From: an uncultured Clostridia bacterium
GTDB lineage: Bacteria > Bacillota > Clostridia > Oscillospirales > CAG-272
Length of the DNA stretch: 41,218 nucleotides
Direction of reading: 5' to 3'
NCBI GenBank assembly: GCA_946407735.1
Contig: CAMJPL010000028.1
Span: forward strand, 1-41,218
Below the pieces are notes generated by a model that searched no databases, was not told where the DNA came from, and saw nothing but the letters and a program-made list of their open reading frames with translations. Positions 1 through 8,736 of the stretch are shown here, piece after piece (position 1 is the first letter of the stretch; each line of letters opens with the position of its first letter). Both the position numbers and the translations under genes were made by a program.

Positions 1-425
1 GCCTTCACGTTCGGCAGGTTCTCGGTGTTCTCCCTGAATATGTTCTCATATGCCGAGGAGAAGAAAACATAGTCGGCGTCGCTGTTGTTGAGGATGTAGA
101 CGATGTCGTTCGTCGGAAGCTCCTTGTCGATCGGCACGAAGACGTTGTCGGACGTGATGACGGCGAGATAGGCGACGATATATTTATACGAGTTCTCGCT
201 TACGCAGGCGATGTGAGCGCCGTGGATCCCCTTCTCGGCGATGGCCGTGCCGAGGGACTTGACCTCGGTAACGAACTCGTCGTACGTCACGGACACCACG
301 TCGTCGCCGTTCTTATATTTGAAGGCGATCTGACCCCCGGCCTCTTCCTGGGCGGCGAAAAGCATCTGCCTTATATTTTCGACAGGTTTGACTTCATTAT
401 ATTCGTAGTTTTTCTGATTCCTCAT
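1..425 (-). CDS. AMP-forming acyl-CoA synthetase/ligase, N-terminal part (cut by window edge)
   Basis: The reading frame is open from 425 down to base 1, giving about 141 residues of the N-terminal domain of an AMP-binding (ANL) enzyme. Segments such as ENSYKYIVAYLAV and the following VPIDKELP match the conserved N-terminal layout of long-chain acyl-CoA ligases (substrate-pocket strand, then 'L...G..v.Pid'). The ATP/AMP signature lies beyond the window, so substrate cannot be judged. There are two possible ATGs, at 431 and 425. A GAGGG ribosome site sits 7 nt before the 425 ATG but only 1 nt before the 431 ATG, so 425 is chosen. The gene diverges from the GH127 operon. Family call is fairly safe; the exact product is not. 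Confidence 0.75.
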   Translation of the reverse strand, partial: MRNQKNYEYNEVKPVENIRQMLFAAQEEAGGQIAFKYKNGDDVVSVTYDEFVTEVKSLGTAIAEKGIHGAHIACVSENSYKYIVAYLAVITSDNVFVPIDKELPTNDIVYILNNSDADYVFFSSAYENIFRENTENLPNVK

Positions 426-461
426 TTCCATACCCTCGTTGAATCCAAATACTTAACATCT

Positions 462-490
462 ATTATATACATATGAACATGAATATTAAA
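462..490 (-). promoter_or_regulatory. Weak candidate promoter for the acyl-CoA ligase
   Basis: On the minus strand a perfect TATAAT (467-462) stands about 36 nt upstream of the chosen start. The -35 at 17 bp spacing is poor (TTTAAT, 490-485). It is placed by position and the good -10 only. Confidence 0.4.
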
Positions 491-585
491 GCGTTTTACG
501 TTAATTTTTTTCAAAATCGCAAACATTATCATAACCGGAGACGGGAGGCGGAATAAAAATTTGATAAACCTTTTTATACATATTG

Positions 586-614
586 TTGCAATCGAAGGAA
601 GAATATGATATAAT
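586..614 (+). promoter_or_regulatory. Promoter of the GH127 glycan operon
   Basis: TTGCAA (586-591), a 17-bp spacer, then TATAAT (609-614) with an extended -10 TG (607... TGATATAAT lies at the spacer end as ATATGA-TATAAT). The predicted transcript starts near 621, leaving a leader of about 45 nt before the GH127 ATG. The same TTGCAA-N11-ATATGA-TATAAT arrangement occurs in front of the other large glycan operon at 40710-40682. Confidence 0.7.
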
Positions 615-666
615 TTAAGTACTGCGCAAGTCTTTCCGAAATCAGCGAAAAGCGAGAGGTACAACG

Positions 667-2457
667 ATGAAGAACATCACCTTCGACCGCATAGACGTAA
701 ACGGCGGCTTCTGGCAGCAGAAGCAGTCCCTCATCCGCGACGTCACCATAATGAACGTTTACAAGCGCTTCAAGGAGACCGGCCGCTTCGACGGCATGAA
801 GCTCAGCTGGAAAGAGGGCATGCCGAACAAGCCGCACATCTTCTACGACTCCGACGTCGCCAAATGGCTCGAGTCGGCGGCGTATCTCATCCAGAAGGCT
901 CCCGCGCCCGAGCTCGAGAAGATCGTCGACGAGACAGTCGACGACATAGCCCGCGGTCAGGACGAGGACGGCTATTTCAACCAGTACTATCAGACCTGCG
1001 AGCCGAAGGAAAACCGCTTCACCAACCGCGACTGGCACGAGCTGTACTGCCTCGGCCACCTTATCGAGGCCGCCGTCGCATACTACAACGCCACCGGCAA
1101 GGACAAGCTGCTCAGATGTGTCGAAAAGTACGTCGATCTCGTGATCAGATGCTTTGTGACCGAGAAGACGGCGAAATTCTCGTCACCCGGACACGAGGAG
1201 ATCGAGCTCGCGCTGGTAAAGCTCTACGATCTGACAAAGGACAGGAAATATCTCGATCTCGCCCTGCACTTCATCAACGTCCGCGGCACCGAGGACGACG
1301 TCGCCCGCGCCGACTACAACCAGTCCCATCTCCCGGTGCGCGAGCAGTTCACCGCCGAGGGACATTCGGTCCGCGCCGTCTATCTATACTCCGCGATGGC
1401 CGATCTCGCCGAGAGGACCGGCGACGAGGGGCTCAAGAACGCCTGTCTCAAGCTGTTCGAGAACATCACAGAGCAGCGCATGTACATCACCGGCGCCATC
1501 GGCTCGTCCGCGTCAGGCGAGCGCTTCAGCTTCGACTACAATCTGCCGAACATCCACGCCTACGCCGAAAGCTGCGCCAATCTCGGTCTCGCCCTGTTCG
1601 CCCGCAGGCTCAATCTGCTCGACGCGAAATCGAAGTACGCCGATACCGTCGAGACGATAATCTACAACGGCTTCCTCTCCGGGCTTTCGCTCGACGGCAA
1701 ATCGTTCTTCTACGAGAATCCGCTCGAGATCGATCCGGCTCTGCTCAAGCGACACGGCGAGCACTTCCCGATCACCCAGCGCGTCGAGGTCTTCGGCTGC
1801 TCCTGCTGCCCGCCGAACATCACCCGCTTCATCGCCTCGATCGGCGACTTCATCTACAACGAGAGCGACGACGAGCTGTTTGTGAATCAGTATATCTCAA
1901 ATCACGCCGAGTTCGATTTCAAAGGCGGAAAGGTATCCGTCGACCTTGAGTCCGGCTTCCCGTACGACGGTCATGTGAAGCTCACATGGCACGGCCCCGC
2001 CGCGAGGATCGCTCTCCGTCTCCCGGCGTGGTGCTGCTCGTATAAAGCCGACGACGACGGATATATCAGGATCGACGTATCCGACGGTCAGACGGTCGAG
2101 TACGATTTCGAGATGAAGGTAAGGATCATCGACGCCGACCCGAGGGTGCAGGAGGATTCCGGACGCTACGCCGTAAGCCGCGGCCCGATCATCTGGTGCA
2201 TGGAAGGCGTAGACAACGGCAATTATCTGCGCGACATCGAGCTCGATCCGGATTCCGGATTCACGCTTGAATGCGACGACGCGCTCGGCGTGCCGGCTCT
2301 TTACTGCTCCGGATGGCGCCGTCCGTACGCCGGAAGGGCTCATCTCTACGCCCCGCGCTCGGATGACAGGCTGTCCGTCCGCGTGAAGATGATCCCGTAC
2401 TTTGCCTTCGCGAACCGCGGAGAGACCGAGATGCTGGTCTGGGCGAGAGTCCGCTGA
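667..2457 (+). CDS. GH127 beta-L-arabinofuranosidase-like glycoside hydrolase
   Basis: A 596-residue protein with the signature of family GH127 (DUF1680, HypBA1 type), which releases terminal beta-L-arabinofuranose. The (alpha/alpha)6 barrel part runs to about residue 400. The zinc site and nucleophile of characterised HypBA1 (Glu338, Cys340, Cys417, Cys418) correspond by motif to Glu301 and Cys303 in AESCAN and to Cys380 and Cys381 in FGCSCCPPN. The motif ITGAIGSSASGE at 275-285 is also typical. No signal peptide is visible, so the enzyme should act in the cytoplasm on imported oligosaccharide. AGAGG precedes the ATG at a suitable distance. First gene of the long plus-strand operon. GH146 and other DUF1680 relatives share these motifs, so the exact substrate is open. 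Confidence 0.85.
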   Translation: MKNITFDRIDVNGGFWQQKQSLIRDVTIMNVYKRFKETGRFDGMKLSWKEGMPNKPHIFYDSDVAKWLESAAYLIQKAPAPELEKIVDETVDDIARGQDEDGYFNQYYQTCEPKENRFTNRDWHELYCLGHLIEAAVAYYNATGKDKLLRCVEKYVDLVIRCFVTEKTAKFSSPGHEEIELALVKLYDLTKDRKYLDLALHFINVRGTEDDVARADYNQSHLPVREQFTAEGHSVRAVYLYSAMADLAERTGDEGLKNACLKLFENITEQRMYITGAIGSSASGERFSFDYNLPNIHAYAESCANLGLALFARRLNLLDAKSKYADTVETIIYNGFLSGLSLDGKSFFYENPLEIDPALLKRHGEHFPITQRVEVFGCSCCPPNITRFIASIGDFIYNESDDELFVNQYISNHAEFDFKGGKVSVDLESGFPYDGHVKLTWHGPAARIALRLPAWCCSYKADDDGYIRIDVSDGQTVEYDFEMKVRIIDADPRVQEDSGRYAVSRGPIIWCMEGVDNGNYLRDIELDPDSGFTLECDDALGVPALYCSGWRRPYAGRAHLYAPRSDDRLSVRVKMIPYFAFANRGETEMLVWARVR

Positions 2458-2506
2458 CCCCGGCGCTCCGACAGTAAGACAGGACACAGACCCTTACGGT
2501 TGATTT

Positions 2507-4900
2507 ATGGAAAAGATACTGAAAAAGACAAAAAAGACCTCCGGAGCCGACGAGAAGACTCCGTCGAAGGCCCAGTATTTCAGCTGGATCAACAGCACGA
2601 ACGAGGGCTCCACCGACCATCAGACGATGGCGAACCTCGAATATTTCGAGTGGATGAAGGAGCGCTACGGGATGCAGCTCGACATCTACGCGTGGGACGC
2701 CGGGAACCTTGACGGCGCCGGAGGCACATACCAGCTGCTCGACTCGAAGAAGCTGAAAAAGCAGTATCCCGACGGGTACGGCCCGATAGCCGAAAAGGCG
2801 GCTGAGCTCGGCATGCGCATGGGCGTATGGTGCGGCGCCGGAGGCTACGGCGACACCGACGAGTCCGCGAAGAAAAGATACGACACCTTCATAACCCTAT
2901 GCAGGGATTACGGCTTCGGTCTGTTCAAGGTCGACACCGTCTGCGGTGTGCTCGACGAGTCGAAGCAGCTGCTGTTCAAGCAGATGATCGACGAGTGCCG
3001 CAGATATGTGCCCGATCTCATCCTTTTGAACCACCGCAACGATCTCGGCAGGGCCTCCGTCTGCGCCACCACCTTCCTATGGCAGGGCGACGAGACATAC
3101 ACCGACGTCTTTTCGTCGAACCCCGTCACCGGGCCTCACCACAGAGTGAAGCCGCTCATAAGGGGGCTTACTCCCGATCTTCTGCGCCTGACCGAGGATC
3201 ACGGCACCTGCATATCCTCCTGCCTCGATTTCTTCGAGGACGATCTCGTCGTGCAGGCCTTCTCCCGCTCGCTCATCCTCGCTCCCGAAACCTACGGAAA
3301 CCCGTGGCTTCTGAGAGACGACGAGCAGGCGACGCTGGCGAATATCTATAATCTGCACAGAAAGTACAATAAGATACTCGTTTCCGGCGTCGAGCTTCCC
3401 GAAAGCTACGGCAGCTTCGCCGTATCTCGCGGCGACAAGAGCGTAAGGATCATCTGTCTCAGGAACCCGTCATGGGAGCCGCAGAGAGTCGGCATAAAGC
3501 TCGACTCGGATATCGGCCTCGAAGTATGCGAGAAGGTGACGGTGATGAGCAAATTCCCGTACGAGACGTATATCGGCACGTTCGGATACGGAGAGACCGC
3601 CGAAGTCACCGTCCCGCCCTTCCGCGCCGCCCTCTTCCTCTGCGAGGACGACAAAAAGTTCAGAAAAGAGGATTTCGCCCTCACCGGCTGCGTCTACGAG
3701 ACCATCGTCCCCGACAAAGAGGTGAAGATAATCAAGGCCGACGGCGACATCTCCATCATAGGACGCGCCGCCGCGATAGATCTGCCGAAGCTTTCCGCCT
3801 TCGACTCGACTCACCGCGATCCCGTGCTGCTCGGCAGGGGCGAAGCCGTGCCGGTGCCGGAAAACGCCGAAGCGCTGTACGAGGCCACCGCGTTCAGGGC
3901 CGACAACGACGCCTTCGAGGCGCAGTCGCTCAGACGCTCGGGTCCGACGTCCGTCCCGGCCGTGCAGAAGGCCCGCGACGAGTTCTTCGGTCAGCTGACG
4001 TACAAGACGCGCGGCTGCGAGGGAAAGAACATCTTTGACGGCAGGATCGACACGTATTTCGACCACAGTTCGAGATACTACGGCATAAGGGTCGACGGAG
4101 GCTGCCTTAGGGTCGATCTCGGCGAATATATCGGATGCGACAGCGCCGAGCTGGTCTATTTCTCCACCGGCGAGCCGAGGTATGAGATACCTTTGCAGCT
4201 GCCGGTGAAGGACGCCGGCTATTCGGACAACCTTTCGGTCTGGAAGACGTCGTCGCCGGAGATAAAAAAGCTCCGCGATATCACCGTGCCGTTCGTCGTC
4301 CATTCGATACACACGATAGGAGAGAACGCCGGATCGCTTATGAAGGCGGTGTTCCCGATAGACAAGGGGCTGAGGTATTTCCGTCTCCCGTCGCCGGTCG
4401 ACAGGATATACAGCTTCAGGCTGTTCTCCGGTGACAGAGAGATAAAGCCGGCGTCGCCGAAGGCGAACAACATGCAGGCGCTGATCGATCCTTCCCGCTT
4501 CGTCAAGGCCCGGAAAGCCGAGATCACTCTGCCGGAGGAGATCCGTCCCGGGAGCTATCTTGCCGCCGCGCTCGACGGCGTGCACGGAGTCGAGGGAGCC
4601 TACTGCGCCGTTTCCGCCGAGGGCGGGATCATCGGCGCAGCCGACCGCGCCCCGTCATATCCGGTAAACATGTGGGAGCATATCTGCGCCCCGACAGACA
4701 GAAACTACACCTACTACTTCCCTCTCTCAGCCTCGGACGCCGGAAAGAAGCTCTCCGTCACCGCGCTGTATCTGAATGACGACGTGCCGCTCACCGTATG
4801 GCTCTGCGACGGCAATCTGCCGCGCGAGGGCGTGACGGCCGAGATCAGCGTGAAGACAGTACCGGCAAAATCCAGAACAACCGCAAAGAAAACGATATGA
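2507..4900 (+). CDS. Alpha-galactosidase-like (clan GH-D) TIM-barrel protein with discoidin-like region
   Basis: 797 residues. The N-terminal half resembles GH36/GH27-type alpha-galactosidases: DIYAWDAG near 59-66, GMRMGVWCG near 102-110, and GFGLFKVDTVCG, where Asp143 sits where the catalytic nucleophile is found in this clan. NHRND and WQGDETYTDV farther on could supply the acid/base aspartate. A beta-sandwich seems to follow to about 385. Residues about 510-640 have the look of an F5/8 type C (discoidin) domain (NIFDGRIDTYFDH, LRVDLGE). No signal peptide. The family cannot be fixed by eye; it may be an unclassified GH-D relative. The ribosome site is poor, and the end overlaps the next start as ATGA (4897-4900), which suggests translational coupling. 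Confidence 0.6.
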   Translation: MEKILKKTKKTSGADEKTPSKAQYFSWINSTNEGSTDHQTMANLEYFEWMKERYGMQLDIYAWDAGNLDGAGGTYQLLDSKKLKKQYPDGYGPIAEKAAELGMRMGVWCGAGGYGDTDESAKKRYDTFITLCRDYGFGLFKVDTVCGVLDESKQLLFKQMIDECRRYVPDLILLNHRNDLGRASVCATTFLWQGDETYTDVFSSNPVTGPHHRVKPLIRGLTPDLLRLTEDHGTCISSCLDFFEDDLVVQAFSRSLILAPETYGNPWLLRDDEQATLANIYNLHRKYNKILVSGVELPESYGSFAVSRGDKSVRIICLRNPSWEPQRVGIKLDSDIGLEVCEKVTVMSKFPYETYIGTFGYGETAEVTVPPFRAALFLCEDDKKFRKEDFALTGCVYETIVPDKEVKIIKADGDISIIGRAAAIDLPKLSAFDSTHRDPVLLGRGEAVPVPENAEALYEATAFRADNDAFEAQSLRRSGPTSVPAVQKARDEFFGQLTYKTRGCEGKNIFDGRIDTYFDHSSRYYGIRVDGGCLRVDLGEYIGCDSAELVYFSTGEPRYEIPLQLPVKDAGYSDNLSVWKTSSPEIKKLRDITVPFVVHSIHTIGENAGSLMKAVFPIDKGLRYFRLPSPVDRIYSFRLFSGDREIKPASPKANNMQALIDPSRFVKARKAEITLPEEIRPGSYLAAALDGVHGVEGAYCAVSAEGGIIGAADRAPSYPVNMWEHICAPTDRNYTYYFPLSASDAGKKLSVTALYLNDDVPLTVWLCDGNLPREGVTAEISVKTVPAKSRTTAKKTI

Positions 4901-5841
4901 GATACCGCGTTATACGTTTCCTCTCCGCCGTCTGCGCCGTTCTTACGGTCCTTTCCCTCTTCGGGTGCATCGGCTCGTCCGGCCCGTCGGGAGGGCTCAA
5001 GATAGTCACGACGATCTTCCCGGCGTATGACTTCACAAGACAGATAGTGCGCGACACGGCGACCGTCACCCTCCTCATCCCGCCGGGACAGAGCATCCAC
5101 ACCTACGAGCCGTCGGCGAAAGATATCATCACGATATCCGAATGCAACCTGTTCATATACAACGGCGGCGAGAGCGACGAATGGGTCGACGAGGTCCTCG
5201 CGTCGCTCGACCGTCCGATACCGAAGCTCAGGATGATGGACTGCGTCTCGACGCTGTACGAGGACACCCTCCATATCGCCGAGCCCAAGGAGGGAGCGGC
5301 GGAAAAGGACGAGCACGTCTGGACGTCCCCGAAGAACGCCGTCGCGATAGCCCGCGGGATACGCGACGCCATCATCTCGGCCGATCACGGCACCTCCTAC
5401 GATTACGAGACACAGTGCGCCGAGCTGGTGGAAAAGCTGACCAAGCTGGACGCCGATTTCACCGAATTCTTCGAAACGGTGCCGCAGGAAAAGAGGCTTA
5501 TGATATTCGGCGACCGCTTCCCGCTGCTATACTTCACGCATGACTACGGGATCGAGCATTACGCCGCCTTCGCCGGATGCGCCGAAGACACCGAGCCGTC
5601 TCCCGGGGTGATCGCCTACCTCGTCGACAAGGCGAAGGAGCACGGCGCCGACACGATATGGCACGTCGAGCTTTCGAGCACCGCTACCGCCGAGATGCTG
5701 TGCGAGAACATCAGAGACGCCGAGCCGGCCCTGTTCCACAGCTGTCACAGCGTGACGAGCGAGGAGCTTGAAAACGGGGAGACATACGAATCCCTTATGA
5801 GGAAAAACCTTGAAACGCTTAAGCAGCGTATGGGAGGATAA
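4897..5841 (+). CDS. Zinc/manganese-type (ZnuA/TroA) solute-binding lipoprotein
   Basis: 314 residues from the ATG at 4897, which overlaps the upstream stop. A short signal with hydrophobic core and lipobox ending LFGC puts the lipidated cysteine at residue 24. The body begins KIVTTIFPAYDFTRQI, the standard opening of cluster A-I metal-binding proteins. Likely metal ligands are His68 (SIHTYEP), His140 (DEHVWTSP) and Glu258 (WHVELSS); the third central ligand is Asp206, His215 or His221. There is no His-rich loop. No ABC permease or ATPase gene lies near. Both GH127 and GH38 in this operon belong to zinc-dependent families, so a zinc role would fit, but that is inference. The frame stays open upstream of 4897 but only inside the preceding gene. 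Confidence 0.8.
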   Translation: MRYRVIRFLSAVCAVLTVLSLFGCIGSSGPSGGLKIVTTIFPAYDFTRQIVRDTATVTLLIPPGQSIHTYEPSAKDIITISECNLFIYNGGESDEWVDEVLASLDRPIPKLRMMDCVSTLYEDTLHIAEPKEGAAEKDEHVWTSPKNAVAIARGIRDAIISADHGTSYDYETQCAELVEKLTKLDADFTEFFETVPQEKRLMIFGDRFPLLYFTHDYGIEHYAAFAGCAEDTEPSPGVIAYLVDKAKEHGADTIWHVELSSTATAEMLCENIRDAEPALFHSCHSVTSEELENGETYESLMRKNLETLKQRMGG

Positions 5842-5844
5842 GCT

Positions 5845-7194
5845 TTGAGCGAGATAAGATACGAAAAAAAGCTCGATGTCAGATATAACGTCGACGTCTT
5901 CATAGCCGGAGGCGGCCCTTCGGGGATAGCCGCCGCCGTCGCGGCCGCCCGCGAGGGAAAAAGCGTCTTCATAGCCGAGGGGTTCGGAGCGTTCGGCGGC
6001 TCGGCCGTCACGATGCTCGTCCCGGCGTTCATGCAGTTCGGCAACGGCGTCGACTTCTGCGCCGCCGGTATCGGACGGGAGGTCTACGACCGTCTCAAGG
6101 CCGAGACCTTCCCGCGCTTCCAGGTCTTCGCCCCGATGTCGATACCCGTCGAGACGCTGAAGATCCTCTACGACGAGATGATAGAGGAATGCGGCGCGAA
6201 GTTCCTGTTCTACACTAACCTGATCGACGTTATTGCCGAAAACGGTCACATCTCCTCCGTCATCTGCGCCTCAAAGGGGTCGATGTTCGCCGTCAAAGCG
6301 AAGATCTACATCGACTGCACCGGAGACGGCGATATGTGCTTCTACTCGGGCGCCGAATACGAGTACGGCGACGAGAACGGCCGCGTCATGGCGACCACCC
6401 TCTGCGGTCTCTGGGACGGCATCGACTGGAGCCGCGTCGTCCCGCCAGACTCACGCGCTCTCGACAAAGCCTTCGCCGACCATGTCTTCACGAACGAGGA
6501 CAGGCATCACTCGGGGATGTGGCGCATCGCCGCCGAGACGAAGGACGAGAACGGAAAGAGCTTCCCCAACGGCATAGGCGGCTCGAACGTCGGCCACATC
6601 TATGACATAGACGGCTCGAAGGCCGAGTCTGTCACCCCCGGTCTCGTGAAGGGCAGAAAGCAGCTCCGCGAATACCGCAGATACTACCGCGATTATCTTA
6701 CCGGCTTCGAAGACACCGAGCTCATATACTCGGGATCGTATCTCGGGATAAGAGAGAGCCGCCGCATCATGGGAGATTACAAACTCTCGCTCGACGACTT
6801 CAAGAACAGGGCTGCCTTCGACGACGAGATCGGACGCTACTGCTATCCGGTCGACATCCATTCCCCGACGAACGACAAGGCCGGATACGAGAAATTCAAG
6901 CGCGATTTCGACAACCTGAGATACAAGCAGGGAGAGAGCTACGGAATACCATACCGCGCTCTCACCGTAAAGGGCTTCGACAACCTTCTCGTCGCCGGGC
7001 GCTGCATATCGACCGACAGATATATGCAGTCCTCCGTCCGCGTCATGCCCGGATGCTATATCACGGGTCAGGCCGCCGGTATCGCCGCCGCCGTGTCGAT
7101 AGACGAGAAGACCGGCGTCCATTCGGCGGACGCGCATGAGATACAGAAGCGCCTCAAGCGCCTCGGCGCCTGGCTGCCGAACTATAAGGATTAA
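5845..7194 (+). CDS. FAD-dependent oxidoreductase (FAD_oxidored / fumarate-reductase-like)
   Basis: 449 residues starting at TTG 5845, with GGAGG 8 nt upstream; the start lies 3 bp after the preceding stop. The dinucleotide-binding motif GGGPSGIAAA is at residues 22-31, followed by an acidic strand end (FIAE). The C-terminal motif RVMPGCYITGQAAGIAAA is the second FAD-contact region of the PF12831 family. CTGDGD in the middle is the usual ATG/DG-like FAD motif. Members are often found in carbohydrate loci of gut bacteria and their substrates are mostly unknown; oxidation or epimerisation of a sugar at one carbon is possible. No signal peptide, no second redox domain. Confidence 0.75.
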   Translation: MSEIRYEKKLDVRYNVDVFIAGGGPSGIAAAVAAAREGKSVFIAEGFGAFGGSAVTMLVPAFMQFGNGVDFCAAGIGREVYDRLKAETFPRFQVFAPMSIPVETLKILYDEMIEECGAKFLFYTNLIDVIAENGHISSVICASKGSMFAVKAKIYIDCTGDGDMCFYSGAEYEYGDENGRVMATTLCGLWDGIDWSRVVPPDSRALDKAFADHVFTNEDRHHSGMWRIAAETKDENGKSFPNGIGGSNVGHIYDIDGSKAESVTPGLVKGRKQLREYRRYYRDYLTGFEDTELIYSGSYLGIRESRRIMGDYKLSLDDFKNRAAFDDEIGRYCYPVDIHSPTNDKAGYEKFKRDFDNLRYKQGESYGIPYRALTVKGFDNLLVAGRCISTDRYMQSSVRVMPGCYITGQAAGIAAAVSIDEKTGVHSADAHEIQKRLKRLGAWLPNYKD

Positions 7195-7238
7195 TAAGCA
7201 ATCGTTTAAAAGAACGCTCATGGGGGCATAGATACCTG

Positions 7239-8723
7239 ATGAAAAAATATATAAGTCTCCTTCTGCTTTCATGTCTTCTCCTCTCTTCCCTCGCCGCCTG
7301 CGGCGGCGAGGGTCAGGCGCCTGACGCCGGCGGCGCGGCTGAGACGGCGCCGCAGGGCGGCGACGAAGCTCCGGCTGACGACGCCGCCGCTGAGACGGAA
7401 CTCGCTCCGAATCTCCCCGCTCTCGACTGCGGGGGAGCCGAATTCCATGTTCTGACGAAGATGGAAAACGACGAGAGCGGACAGTGGACGGCCCGCGACG
7501 TCTGGGTCGAGGCCGAGAACGGCGAGATCGTGAACGACGCCGTTTTCGAGCGCAACCGCAAGATCGAGGAAAAATACAACACCACGATCACCCAGTCCCG
7601 CATGGCGATGGGAGGTCAGTATTCCTACACCATGACGCAGGAGATATCAAAGCTGGTCATGGCGGGCGACAGCAGCTACGATCTTATCATGCCGACGATC
7701 CAGGACGCCGCCGCGCTCGCCCGCGACGGCATGATCTACGATCTGAACGCGGTCGGGAACATAGATCTTACAAAGCCGTGGTGGAACAGTCAGTTCGAGC
7801 AGGACACCCGCATCGGCGGACACAACTACATCGGCAACGGCGATATCTGCATGACCTTCATGCATACGACATACGCCATAATGTTCAACAAGAAGCTGTT
7901 CAATGATTTCGGCTTCGACAGCCCTTACGCCACGGTAAACGACGGCAAGTGGAACATAGACTACATGCTCGGTCTCATCATGAAGTCGGCTCAGGATATC
8001 GACGGCAACGGAAAGATGGACGAGACCGACAACATCGGCCTTCTCAGGGTCTACAACCAGATCGAGGCGCTTTATACCGCTTCGGGGCAGAAGATGGTCA
8101 GGGCCGACGACAGCGGGGCGTTTACCTTCGAGGGGGACAGCGAGAAATCGATAGCCATACTGAACCAGATATTCAAGCTGTTCAACACAAAGGAAGCCGT
8201 CTTCTCCACCGACGTAAACAAGGCGAGGGACATCTTCATGGCCGACCGCGCTCTGCTGCTTTTCGGCACCATGAACAAGGTTCCCGGCATGCGCGATATG
8301 CAATCCGACTTCGGCATCCTGCCGCTTCCGAAATCGCTCGAAACGCAGGATCAGTACTACTCGTACGTCCAGACATGGGCCTCGGGCTGCGCCGCCATCT
8401 ACATAACCGCTCCGAATCTCGAAAAATCGACCGTCATAACCGAGGATATGGCGTATCATTCGATGAAGATAATGACTCCCGCCGATTATGACGTCGCCCT
8501 CAAGACCAAATACGCCCGCGACGAAGAGTCTCAGGCGATGCTCGACCTGATATACTCGGTGCGCACCTGCGACCTCGGCAATCTCTACAACATAGGCGAC
8601 GTCGTTTCGGGTGTCACCGATCTTGTCAACAACGGCAAGGACACCTTCTCGAGCTTCATGGAATCCAAGCTCGACAAGATCAACACGACGCTTGAGGAGC
8701 TGTCCGAGATGTACGCCGGATAA
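7239..8723 (+). CDS. Extracellular solute-binding lipoprotein (ABC-type, sugar-like)
   Basis: 494 residues. The N-terminus is a lipoprotein signal: KKY, a run of Leu/Ser, and the lipobox LAAC with Cys21. A low-complexity Gly/Ala/Glu linker (about 22-55) follows and would tether the protein to the membrane. The body, with DLIMPTIQDAAALA and GNGDICMTFMHTTYAIMFN, matches the cluster of large solute-binding proteins that serve sugar ABC importers. Neither membrane permease nor ATPase is in the window, so it must work with partners encoded elsewhere or have another role. A GGGGG run about 11 nt before ATG may serve as ribosome site. Confidence 0.75.
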   Translation: MKKYISLLLLSCLLLSSLAACGGEGQAPDAGGAAETAPQGGDEAPADDAAAETELAPNLPALDCGGAEFHVLTKMENDESGQWTARDVWVEAENGEIVNDAVFERNRKIEEKYNTTITQSRMAMGGQYSYTMTQEISKLVMAGDSSYDLIMPTIQDAAALARDGMIYDLNAVGNIDLTKPWWNSQFEQDTRIGGHNYIGNGDICMTFMHTTYAIMFNKKLFNDFGFDSPYATVNDGKWNIDYMLGLIMKSAQDIDGNGKMDETDNIGLLRVYNQIEALYTASGQKMVRADDSGAFTFEGDSEKSIAILNQIFKLFNTKEAVFSTDVNKARDIFMADRALLLFGTMNKVPGMRDMQSDFGILPLPKSLETQDQYYSYVQTWASGCAAIYITAPNLEKSTVITEDMAYHSMKIMTPADYDVALKTKYARDEESQAMLDLIYSVRTCDLGNLYNIGDVVSGVTDLVNNGKDTFSSFMESKLDKINTTLEELSEMYAG

Positions 8724-8736
8724 AAGAGGCATTGAA

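Noticed and set aside
864-1949. 361-codon plus-strand open frame inside the GH127 gene
   Set aside because: Extremely Arg-rich out-of-frame product; GH127 frame is complete and motif-bearing.
3470-4585. 371-codon minus-strand open frame opposite the GH-D gene
   Set aside because: Arg/Val/Glu-rich antisense shadow typical of GC-rich coding DNA; no domain.
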